Assembly: GCF_003259315.1 (NCBI RefSeq)
Contig: NZ_QLLT01000020.1
Location: forward strand, 1-64,000
DNA: 64,000 bases
Source of the DNA: Kitasatospora sp. SolWspMP-SS2h
Lineage (GTDB): Bacteria; Actinomycetota; Actinomycetes; Streptomycetales; Streptomycetaceae
Direction of reading: 5' to 3'
In this document: positions 45,665 to 52,852 of the stretch, one piece after another
How positions within the stretch are numbered: position 1 is the stretch's first letter
How the letters are laid out: each line of letters starts with the position of its first letter
Position numbers and translations under genes: made by a program
The notes under the pieces: model-generated
Database searches by the model: none
What the model saw: only the letters and a program-made list of their open reading frames with translations
What the model was told of the DNA's origin: nothing

Positions 45665-46645
45665 TCAGTGCACGCCCTCGAAGAGGCTGGTGACCGAGCC
45701 GTCCTCGAACACCTCGCGCACCGCGGCGGCGATCGACGGGGCGATCGACAGCGTGGTGATCTTGTCCAGCTGGAGCTGGGCGGGGGTCGGCAGGGTGTTG
45801 GTGAACACGAACTCGCTGACCCGGGAGTTCTTCAGCCGGTCCGCGGCCGGGCCGGAGAGCACGCCGTGGGTGGCGGCCACCAGGACGTCGGCGGCACCGG
45901 CGTCGAACAGCGCGTCGGCGGCGGCGCAGATGGTGCCGGCGGTGTCGATCATGTCGTCGACCAGGACGCAGACCCGGTCCCTGACGTCGCCGACCACCTC
46001 GGCGGACAGGATGGTGTTGGCCTGCGACATGTCGCGGCGCTTGTGGATGATCGCCAGCGGGGCGCCGAGGCGGTCGCACCACTGGTCGGCGACCTTCACC
46101 CGGCCGGCGTCCGGGGAGACGACGGTCAGCTTGGAGCGGTCCGGGACGCGGTCGCCCACGTAGTCGGCGAGCATCGGCAGCGCGAACAGGTGGTCCACCG
46201 GGCCGTCGAAGAAGCCCTGGATCTGCGCGGTGTGCAGGTCCACGGCCATCAGCCGGTCGGCGCCGGCCTGGCGCAGCAGGTCGGCGACCAGGCGGGCCGA
46301 GATGGGCTCGCGGCCGAGGTGCTTCTTGTCCTGCCGGGCGTAGCCGTAGAAGGGGAGGATGGCGGTGATGCTGCGGGCCGACGCGCGCTTGAGCGCGTCG
46401 ATCATGATCAGCTGCTCCATGATCCACTGGTTGATCGGAGCCGTGTGGCTCTGGATCACGAAGCAGTCCGCACCGCGGGCGGACTCCAGGAAGCGGACGT
46501 AGATCTCGCCGTTGGCGAAGTCCAGGGCCTTGGTCGGGACGAGTTCGGTGCCCAGTTCGCGGGCGACCTCCTCGGCAAGTTCGTGGTGGGCACGGCCGGA
46601 AAAGAGTTTCAGCTTCTTCTCACCGGAGGTCGTGATCCCGCTCAC
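45665..46645 (-). CDS. prs: Ribose-phosphate pyrophosphokinase
   Basis: 326 residues, standard length. It makes PRPP from ribose 5-phosphate and ATP. Conserved DFANGEIYVRFLES, the flexible-loop region FYGYARQDKKHLGREPISARLV, DLHTAQIQGFF and the PRPP-binding loop VLVDDMIDTAGT. GTG 46645 with GAGACGG upstream. It lies downstream of glmU with a terminator between them. Confidence 0.96.
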   Translation of the reverse strand: MSGITTSGEKKLKLFSGRAHHELAEEVARELGTELVPTKALDFANGEIYVRFLESARGADCFVIQSHTAPINQWIMEQLIMIDALKRASARSITAILPFYGYARQDKKHLGREPISARLVADLLRQAGADRLMAVDLHTAQIQGFFDGPVDHLFALPMLADYVGDRVPDRSKLTVVSPDAGRVKVADQWCDRLGAPLAIIHKRRDMSQANTILSAEVVGDVRDRVCVLVDDMIDTAGTICAAADALFDAGAADVLVAATHGVLSGPAADRLKNSRVSEFVFTNTLPTPAQLQLDKITTLSIAPSIAAAVREVFEDGSVTSLFEGVH

Positions 46646-46756
46646 TGCACCGTCTCCTCGTGTATTGCCACTCTGGGTGAGTACGCCGAGGCACGGCCGG
46701 ACTGGCCCGATGGCGCACGTATGTACATCAGGTTACGCGCCCCGCGGAAGGTCCGG

Positions 46757-46789
46757 CGGCCGGGGACCACTCCTCAAGATCCCCGGCCG
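46757..46789 (-). terminator. Terminator after glmU
   Basis: A 10-bp perfect stem CGGCCGGGGA / TCCCCGGCCG with a 13-base loop, 11 bases past the glmU stop codon. Confidence 0.85.
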
Positions 46790-46799
46790 TCCCGTCCGG

Positions 46800-48245
46800 C
46801 TACTGCGCCCCACCGGCCTCCGCCGCCGCGCGGGCCGAAGCCGAACCGGGCCGCTTCCGCTCAACCCAGCCCGCGATGTTGCGCTGCTGGGCCCGCGCGA
46901 CGCCCAGCGAACCGGCCGGGACGTCGTTGGTGATCACCGATCCGGCGGCCGTGTAGGCGCCGTCACCGACCGTCACCGGAGCGATGAACATGTTGTCGGA
47001 ACCCGTGCGGCAGTGGGCCCCGATCACCGTCCGGTGCTTGTTCACGCCGTCGTAGTTGACTGTGACGGACGCCGCACCGACGTTGGTGCCCTCGCCGATC
47101 GTCGCGTCCCCGATGTACGACAGGTGCGGGACCTTCGCCCCCTCGCCGAGCTCCGAGTTCTTGATCTCGACGTAGGTGCCGGCCTTCGCCCCCCGGGCCA
47201 GCCTGGTGCCCGGCCGCAGGTACGCGTACGGGCCCACCGCGGCCTCCGGGCCGATCTCGGCCCGGTCGGCCGTGGTGTTGCTCACCCGGGCGCCCGCGCC
47301 GACCGCGGTGTCGGTCAGCGTGGTGTTCGGGCCGACCTCGCAGCCCTCGCCCAGGTGGCTGGCGCCGTGCAGCTGGGTGTTCGGGTGCACCAGCGCGTCC
47401 GGCTCGTAGGTGACCTGGACGTCGAACCAGGTGGAGGCCGGGTCGACCACGGTGACGCCGGCCCGCATGGCGTTCTCCAGCAGGCGGTCGTTGAGCAGCC
47501 GGCGGGCCGCGGCGAGCTGCACCCGGTCGTTGATCCCGACGATCTCCCGGTGGTCGGCGGCGACCACCGCGCCCACCCGGTGGCCCTCCCGGCGGAGGAT
47601 CTCCAGGGTGTCGGTCAGGTACTCCTCGCCCTGCGCGTTGTCGGTGCCGACCAGCGACAGGGCGAGCGCCAGCAGCTTGGCGTCGAAGGCGAACACCCCG
47701 GAGTTGATCTCGTCGACGGCCAACTGCTCGGCGGTGGCGTCCTTGTGCTCGACGATCGCGGCGACCGCGCCGTCCGGGCCGCGCAGGATCCGGCCGTAGC
47801 CGGTGGCGTCGGGGACGCGGGCGGTCAGCACGGTGACGCCGTTGCCCTGCTCGGCGTGGGCGGCGGCCAGCGCCGCCAGGGTGGCGCCGGTCAGCAGCGG
47901 GGCGTCGCCGGTGGTGACCAGCACGGTGCCGTCCAGCTGCACGCCGTCGGCGGCGAGCGCCTCCAGCGCGGTGCGCACCGCGTGGCCGGTGCCGTTCTGC
48001 TCGGTCTGGACGACCGGGCGGGCGGCCGGGTGGCGCTCGGCCAGGTGGGCCTGGACCAGCTCGCGCAGGTGGCCGATCACCACGACCAGCTGACCGGGCG
48101 TCAACTCCTCTGCGGCACTGACCGCGTGGCCCACCAGGGAGCGCCCGCAGATCTCGTGCAGCACCTTCGGCAGCGCCCTGGACTTCATTCGGGTACCGCC
48201 CCCGGCGGCGAGCACGATGACGGCGGCGGGCTGGTTGGCACTCAC
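46800..48245 (-). CDS. glmU: Bifunctional GlmU: N-acetylglucosamine-1-phosphate uridyltransferase and glucosamine-1-phosphate acetyltransferase
   Basis: 481 residues. It makes UDP-GlcNAc for peptidoglycan; this is also the precursor for the UDP-amino-sugar genes in this window. The N-terminal uridyltransferase has LAAGGGTRMKS and the TTGDAPLL nucleotide/metal site. The C-terminal left-handed beta helix has hexad repeats and the acetyltransferase residues in PYAYLRPGTRL and SYIGDATIGEGTNVGA. A short charged C-terminal tail follows. GTG 48245 with GGAGTC upstream. Confidence 0.96.
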   Translation of the reverse strand: MSANQPAAVIVLAAGGGTRMKSRALPKVLHEICGRSLVGHAVSAAEELTPGQLVVVIGHLRELVQAHLAERHPAARPVVQTEQNGTGHAVRTALEALAADGVQLDGTVLVTTGDAPLLTGATLAALAAAHAEQGNGVTVLTARVPDATGYGRILRGPDGAVAAIVEHKDATAEQLAVDEINSGVFAFDAKLLALALSLVGTDNAQGEEYLTDTLEILRREGHRVGAVVAADHREIVGINDRVQLAAARRLLNDRLLENAMRAGVTVVDPASTWFDVQVTYEPDALVHPNTQLHGASHLGEGCEVGPNTTLTDTAVGAGARVSNTTADRAEIGPEAAVGPYAYLRPGTRLARGAKAGTYVEIKNSELGEGAKVPHLSYIGDATIGEGTNVGAASVTVNYDGVNKHRTVIGAHCRTGSDNMFIAPVTVGDGAYTAAGSVITNDVPAGSLGVARAQQRNIAGWVERKRPGSASARAAAEAGGAQ

Positions 48246-48359
48246 GCGGGGAGACTCCTCGGTCGATGCGGATTGAGGGCGCACCGAACAATACCGAGAG
48301 AAAAGGAAGGCAAACCGTCCGAAACGGTCGGACCGGGACGGCGCCCGGCCGGGAAGGGG

Positions 48360-48430
48360 CTCCGCCGCTAGGATTCGAACCCAGACAAAGGCCTCCAAAG
48401 GGCCCTGTGCTGCCATTACACCACGGCGGA
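48360..48430 (-). tRNA. tRNA-Gln(UUG)
   Basis: On the reverse strand: acceptor TCCGCCG / CGGCGGA with discriminator G, D-arm GTGTAATGGCAGCAC, anticodon stem GGGCC/GGCCT with loop CTTTGGA giving anticodon TTG, and T-arm GGTTCGAATCC. It reads CAA. It lies just upstream of glmU in the same direction. Confidence 0.93.
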
Positions 48431-48735
48431 ACGGGCGCGACGCGCGCCCAGCACAGCCTACGGGTTGACGGCCCGTAGCTCCACCACCTTCCCCGAAGGC
48501 GGCCCGGCCCGCGCCCCCGACCGCGCAGGTCGCGCCCCGTCGACGGGCGGCCGACGGGCGGCCGGCGGACCGCCGACGCGCTACCGACGCGCTACCGACG
48601 GGCCGGAATCCGGCGGGCGAACAGGGCGACACGTGCGCGCGGGGCCCTTCCGTTTTCCCGGGCCCGGTACCTACGATGCCGTAAGTTACGGTCACGTAGG
48701 TACCCCTCCGGTCCCCTCTCCCCCAGGGAAGCGCC
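48431..48735. other. Intergenic region between tRNA-Gln and the desaturase gene
   Basis: A GC-rich stretch with no gene, including short repeats such as GCTACCGACGC (48580-48600) and CGACGGGCGGCC. At its right end is the nested palindrome described separately (48666-48704), followed by the ribosome site AGGGAAG before the ATG at 48736. Confidence 0.45.
48666..48704 (+). promoter_or_regulatory. 39-bp nested palindrome, candidate TetR operator of the desaturase operon
   Basis: The outer arms GGTACCTACG (48666-48675) and CGTAGGTACC (48695-48704) are a perfect 10-bp inverted repeat. Inside lies a second perfect inverted repeat CCGTAA-G-TTACGG (48679-48691). The element ends 31 bases before the desaturase ATG, where it would overlap the promoter. 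The TetR regulator encoded downstream in the same unit is the obvious candidate to bind it. Confidence 0.7.
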
Positions 48736-49767
48736 ATGACCATCCAGGCCGGGCAGGCGCCGCCGAGCGCCGCCGAGGACGCGCGGCGAACCGCCACCGC
48801 GTCGTCCGTCACCGCGTCGTCCGCCACCGCGTTGTCCGCCACCGCGTTGTCCGCCACCGCGTTGTCCGCCACCAGGGGCGGCGAGAAGCAGGGCGCGCTG
48901 GAGCGCGCCACCCTGGTCCTGTTCATCGCGGTGCCCTTCCTGGCCCTGCTGGCCGCCGTCCCGGCGGCCTGGGGCTGGGGGCTGTCCTGGCTGGACGCCG
49001 GGATCGCCGTCGCCATGTACTTCCTGACCTGCCACGGCATCACCGTCGGCTACCACCGCTACTTCACCCACGGCGCGTTCAAGGCCAACCGCCCGCTGCG
49101 GCTCGGCCTGGCCGTGCTCGGCTCGCTGGCCGTCGAGGGCCCGCTGGTGCGCTGGGTCGCCGACCACCGCAAGCACCACCGCTACTCCGACAAGGACGGC
49201 GACCCGCACTCGCCGTGGCGCTACGGCGAGAGCGTGCCCGCGCTGCTCAAGGGCCTGTGGTGGGCGCACATGGGCTGGATGTTCGACGAGGAGCAGACCT
49301 CGCAGCTCACCTACGCGCCCGACCTGGTCCGCGACCCGGCCATAAGGCGCATCTCCCGGCTGTTCTGGCTGTGGACGCTGCTCTCGCTCGGCCTGCCCGC
49401 GCTGGTCGGCGGCCTGGCCACCTGGAGCTGGCAGGGCGCGCTGACCGCCTTCTTCTGGGGCTCGCTGGTCCGGGTCGCGCTGCTGCACCACGTCACCTGG
49501 TCGATCAACTCGATCTGCCACGCGGTGGGCGCCCGCCCGTTCAAGTCCCGCGACCGGTCCGGCAACGTGTGGTGGCTGGCCGTGCTCTCCTGCGGCGAGT
49601 CCTGGCACAACCTGCACCACGCCGACCCCACCTCGGCCCGGCACGGCGTGCTCCGCGGCCAGGTCGACTCCTCGGCCCGGGTCATCCGCTGGTTCGAACA
49701 GGCGGGCTGGGCGCACGACGTCCGCTGGCCCGGCGCGGAGCGGATCGCCGCCCGCCGCGCCGCATGA
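48736..49767 (+). CDS. Acyl-CoA/acyl-lipid delta-9-type fatty acid desaturase
   Basis: 343 residues. An integral membrane di-iron desaturase that introduces a double bond in saturated acyl chains. The three His boxes are HRYFTH, DHRKHH and ESWHNLHH, with about four TM helices. Residues ~21-45 are a repeated low-complexity segment (TASSV, TASSA, then three TALSA units) encoded by a 15-bp tandem repeat. Rare codons ATA and AGG occur in the DPAIRRISR segment. It is coupled to the tetR gene by an ATGA overlap. Confidence 0.93.
   Translation: MTIQAGQAPPSAAEDARRTATASSVTASSATALSATALSATALSATRGGEKQGALERATLVLFIAVPFLALLAAVPAAWGWGLSWLDAGIAVAMYFLTCHGITVGYHRYFTHGAFKANRPLRLGLAVLGSLAVEGPLVRWVADHRKHHRYSDKDGDPHSPWRYGESVPALLKGLWWAHMGWMFDEEQTSQLTYAPDLVRDPAIRRISRLFWLWTLLSLGLPALVGGLATWSWQGALTAFFWGSLVRVALLHHVTWSINSICHAVGARPFKSRDRSGNVWWLAVLSCGESWHNLHHADPTSARHGVLRGQVDSSARVIRWFEQAGWAHDVRWPGAERIAARRAA
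48796..48870 (+). repeat. 15-bp in-frame tandem repeat in the desaturase N-terminus
   Basis: Five head-to-tail 15-base units: ACCGCGTCGTCCGTC, ACCGCGTCGTCCGCC and three perfect copies of ACCGCGTTGTCCGCC. They encode five pentapeptides before the first TM helix, so expansion lengthens a cytosolic tail without frameshift. Confidence 0.93.
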
Positions 49768-50477
49768 GTCAGCGCCTACAGCATGATGGAGGGGTGAACG
49801 GGACCAACGGAGACAGCGCCGGCCATCGGCAGCCCTCGCGCCGCAGCGGGGGCAGGGGCGCCGGCCGGGTGCGGATGACCGGCAAGCAGCGCCGCGAGCA
49901 GCTGCTGGAGATCGGCCGGACGGTCTTCGCCGAACGCGGCTACGACGGCACCTCGGTCGAGGAGATCGCCGAGCGCGCCGGGGTCTCCAAGCCCGTCGTG
50001 TACGAGCACTTCGGCGGCAAGGAGGGCCTGTACGCGGTGGTGGTCGACCGCGAGATGCAGCTGCTGCTCGACATGGTCACCGGCGCGCTGACCGGCGGGC
50101 ACTCCCGCGAGCTGCTGGAGCAGGCCGCGTTCGCGCTGATGGACTACATCGACACCTCCACCGACGGTTTCAAGATACTGGTCCGGGACTCGCCGGTGGC
50201 CCAGTCCACCGGCTCCTTCGCCTCGCTGATCGGCGACATCGCCACCCAGGTCGAGGACATCCTCGGCCTGGAGTTCAAGTCCCGGGGCTTCGACGCCAGG
50301 CTGGCGCCGATGTACTCGCAGATGCTGGTCGGCATGGTGGCGCTGACCGGCCAGTGGTGGCTGGAAGTGCGCAAGCCCGCCAAGGCGGAGGTCGCCGCCC
50401 ACCTGGTCAACCTCGCCTGGCACGGCCTGGAGGGCCTGGAGCGGCACCCCAAGCTGGTCGGCGACCGCAAGAACTGA
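49764..50477 (+). CDS. TetR/AcrR-family transcriptional regulator
   Basis: 237 residues from the ATG at 49764, which overlaps the desaturase stop codon (ATGA). The GTG at 49794 with GGAGG very close is an alternative that would drop 10 residues. The helix-turn-helix is VEEIAERAGVSKPVVYEHFGGKEGLY (residues ~60-85), after a basic leader. The ligand domain resembles acyl-CoA-responsive regulators that control desaturase genes. It probably binds the palindrome upstream of the desaturase and so autoregulates the pair. Confidence 0.9.
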   Translation: MSQRLQHDGGVNGTNGDSAGHRQPSRRSGGRGAGRVRMTGKQRREQLLEIGRTVFAERGYDGTSVEEIAERAGVSKPVVYEHFGGKEGLYAVVVDREMQLLLDMVTGALTGGHSRELLEQAAFALMDYIDTSTDGFKILVRDSPVAQSTGSFASLIGDIATQVEDILGLEFKSRGFDARLAPMYSQMLVGMVALTGQWWLEVRKPAKAEVAAHLVNLAWHGLEGLERHPKLVGDRKN

Positions 50478-50479
50478 CC

Positions 50480-50510
50480 GGCCCGGCCCCGCCACCGGGG
50501 ACGCCGGGCC
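50480..50510 (+). terminator. Terminator after tetR
   Basis: An 8-bp perfect stem GGCCCGGC / GCCGGGCC with an inner CCCCG / CCGGGG pairing, directly after the stop codon and 25 bases before the next gene. It may allow read-through. Confidence 0.65.
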
Positions 50511-50534
50511 GACACGCACGACAGGGGCGGTCCC

Positions 50535-51386
50535 GTGGCGGTCTTCCTGCTGGCCCTCGGCGCGGCCTGCCTGCTGGGCGCCGGATTCGTCCTGCAGCAG
50601 CACGCCGCCCAGCGCGCGCCCAGCGGGGACCTGCTGCGCTGGCGGCTGCTGCTCGACCTGGTGCGGATGCCCGACTGGTTGCTCGGCATCGCCTTCATGA
50701 TCGGCGGCCAGGTGCTCTCCGCGCTCGCCCTCAGCCAGGGCGAAGTCACCCTGGTGGAACCGCTGCTGGCCACCAACCTGGTCTGGGCGATGCTGCTGGC
50801 CCGCCGGATCACCGGCACCCGGCTGGGCCGCTCCGGCTGGGCCGGCGTCGCCCTGATCGCCCTCGGCGTCACCGCGTTCATCGCCGCCGGGCAGCCCCGG
50901 GGCGGCGGCCCGGCGGCCGGGCCGCTGCGCCACTGGCTGGTGATCGGCACCGTCTCCGGCCTGGCCCTGCTGCTGGTCGCGGTGGCCCGCCGGCTGCCGC
51001 TGTTCGAGGAGGCCACCCTGCTGGCGCTGGCCGCCGGGCTGCTCTACGGCCTCCAGGACGCGCTCACCCGCGCCACCTTCGACCGGATCGACCAGGACGG
51101 GGCGGCGGCCGCGCTGGCGTCCTGGCCGCCGTACACCGTGCTGGGCCTGGGCGTGGTCGGGCTGCTGCTGGTGCAGTCCGCGTTCGAGGCCGCCCCGCTG
51201 CGGATGTCGCTGCCCGCGCTGACCGCCGCCCAGCCGCTGGCCGGGATCGCCTGCGCGGTCGGCTTCCTCGGCGACCGGCTCCGGCTCACCCCCGGGGCGC
51301 TGGCCTGGCAGAGCGCCGGGCTGGCCGCGGTGGTGGTCGGCGTGGTGGTGCTGGGCCGGCACCCGGCGCTGCCCGGCGCGAAGTGA
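50535..51386 (+). CDS. EamA/DMT-family transporter
   Basis: 283 residues with about nine or ten hydrophobic helices arranged as two EamA-like halves. The segment GEVTLVEPLLATNLVWAMLLA is typical of the actinobacterial DMT proteins. Substrate unknown; the family exports metabolites or amino acids. GTG 50535. It converges with the tam gene. Confidence 0.82.
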   Translation: MAVFLLALGAACLLGAGFVLQQHAAQRAPSGDLLRWRLLLDLVRMPDWLLGIAFMIGGQVLSALALSQGEVTLVEPLLATNLVWAMLLARRITGTRLGRSGWAGVALIALGVTAFIAAGQPRGGGPAAGPLRHWLVIGTVSGLALLLVAVARRLPLFEEATLLALAAGLLYGLQDALTRATFDRIDQDGAAAALASWPPYTVLGLGVVGLLLVQSAFEAAPLRMSLPALTAAQPLAGIACAVGFLGDRLRLTPGALAWQSAGLAAVVVGVVVLGRHPALPGAK

Positions 51387-51409
51387 CCCGGCGGCCGTCC
51401 GGAGGCTCC

Positions 51410-52207
51410 TCAGCGCTTGACGGCCACCGCGAAGACCCGGCGGAACGGGAACAGGGTGCCGTGCTCGGTCGCCGGGTACGCCGCGCGCAGCAGCGCGCCG
51501 TACCCGGCCAGGAACTCGGCCCGCTCGGCCGGCTCCGGCAGCCGGTCCAGCACCGGGCGCAGCGCGGAGCCCTTGACCCACTCCAGGACCGGGTCGGGGC
51601 CCTGGAGCACCATCGTGTACGTGCTCTCCCAGACGTCCGCGGCGCAGCCCGCGGCCAGCAGCGTCCGGGCGTAGCGGTCCGGCGCGTGGCAGGAGGCGTC
51701 GGGGCGGACGGTGGCCAGGCGGTCGCGCCAGCGCGGGCTGCGGCGCAGCTCGGCGAGCAGGGTGTGGCTGGGGGCGGCGAAGTTGCCGGGCAGCTGGAAG
51801 GCGATCACCCCGCCGGGGCGCAGCGCGGCCGCCCAGCGGGGCAGCAGGGCGAGGTGGTCGGCGGTGTCGGTGTCCATCCAGTGCAGGGCGGCGTTGGAGG
51901 CGATCAGGTCGGGCCGTTCGGGGGCCGGGTCGTAGCCGGTGACGTCCTGTTCGCGGTACTCGGCGGTGGGCTCGCCGTCGGCGCCGCGGGCACGGGCCAG
52001 CAGGTCGGGCGAGGTGTCGAGGCCGAGCAGCCGGGCGTCGGGCCAGCGGCGGCGCAGGGCGGCGGTGGAGTTGCCGGGGCCGCAGCCGAGGTCCAGCACG
52101 GTGGGGCGGGGCGGCAGGTCGGGGACCCGGGCGAGCAGGTCGTCGAACGGGCGGTTGCGCAGGTCGGCGTAGTGCAGGTACTGGTCGGCGTCCCAGTGGG
52201 CGGGCAT
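51410..52207 (-). CDS. tam: Trans-aconitate 2-methyltransferase-like SAM methyltransferase
   Basis: 265 residues. SAM motif I VLDLGCGPGNSTAALRRRWP, acidic loop GLDTSPDLLARAR, and SNAALHWMDT together match Tam, which methylates trans-aconitate to protect aconitase. The HWM motif and the C-terminal FRRVFAVA are typical. ATG 52207 with GGAG upstream. It is divergent from a MarR gene across two palindromes, suggesting control by that regulator. Confidence 0.88.
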   Translation of the reverse strand: MPAHWDADQYLHYADLRNRPFDDLLARVPDLPPRPTVLDLGCGPGNSTAALRRRWPDARLLGLDTSPDLLARARGADGEPTAEYREQDVTGYDPAPERPDLIASNAALHWMDTDTADHLALLPRWAAALRPGGVIAFQLPGNFAAPSHTLLAELRRSPRWRDRLATVRPDASCHAPDRYARTLLAAGCAADVWESTYTMVLQGPDPVLEWVKGSALRPVLDRLPEPAERAEFLAGYGALLRAAYPATEHGTLFPFRRVFAVAVKR

Positions 52208-52224
52208 GGCGCGGCTCCGGAAAG

Positions 52225-52289
52225 TATCTCGACGTCAAGATATCTCTGTCACGCCGAGATTTCCTTTGTTATCTCTTGATGTCAAGAGA
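52225..52289. promoter_or_regulatory. Paired MarR-type operators between tam and marR
   Basis: Site 1 is TATCTCGACGTCAAGATA (52225-52242), a 16/18 palindrome. Site 2 is TCTCTTGATGTCAAGAGA (52272-52289), with perfect 8-bp arms. They share the core TCTTGA-N2-TCAAGA, centres 47 bp apart. This is typical of MarR dimer operators controlling both divergent genes. Confidence 0.8.
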
Positions 52290-52290
52290 C

Positions 52291-52318
52291 TTCACATCGA
52301 CACACCCCCCGATACACT
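52291..52318 (+). promoter_or_regulatory. Candidate promoter of marR
   Basis: TTCACA (52291-52296) and TACACT (52313-52318), spacer 16. It starts just after operator site 2 and only a few bases separate it from the ATG at 52326, so the leader is very short or absent. Confidence 0.55.
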
Positions 52319-52325
52319 GATCGTC

Positions 52326-52820
52326 ATGGAGGACGAGGTCGACCGCCTGGTCGCAGCATGGCGCCGAGAGCGCCCCGACCTCGACGTGGAACCGCTTGAG
52401 GTCCTCAGTCGGGTGAGCCGCCTCGCCCGCCACCTGGACCGCGCCCGCCGCACCGCCTTCGCCGAGCACGGCCTCGAACCCTGGGAGTTCGACGTCCTCA
52501 CCGCCCTGCGCCGGGCCGGCTCCCCCTACCAGCTCTCCCCCGGCCAGCTACTCACCCAGACCCTGGTCACCTCCGGCACCATGACCAACCGGATCGACCG
52601 CCTCACCGCCAAGGGCCTGGTCGTCCGCCTCCCCGACCCCGACGACCGCCGCGGCGTCCTGGTCCGCCTCACCGGGGCCGGCCGCGACCAGGCCGACCAG
52701 GCCCTGGCCGGCCTCCTCGCCCACGAGCGCGAGATCCTCTCCCAGCTCGCCCCCGCCCAGCAGACCGAACTCGCCGCCCTGCTGCGCGACCTGGTCGCCC
52801 CCTTCGACCGCAGCAGCTGA
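52326..52820 (+). CDS. MarR-family transcriptional regulator
   Basis: 164 residues. Winged helix-turn-helix with the recognition region LLTQTLVTSGTMTNRIDRLTA and wing DPDDRRGVLVRLT, and dimerisation helices at both ends. It is divergent from tam, and the two palindromes between them are the likely operators. The ligand is unknown. Confidence 0.9.
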   Translation: MEDEVDRLVAAWRRERPDLDVEPLEVLSRVSRLARHLDRARRTAFAEHGLEPWEFDVLTALRRAGSPYQLSPGQLLTQTLVTSGTMTNRIDRLTAKGLVVRLPDPDDRRGVLVRLTGAGRDQADQALAGLLAHEREILSQLAPAQQTELAALLRDLVAPFDRSS

Positions 52821-52852
52821 GCCCGGCCCCCGGCGGGGCCGGTGCCGCGGGC

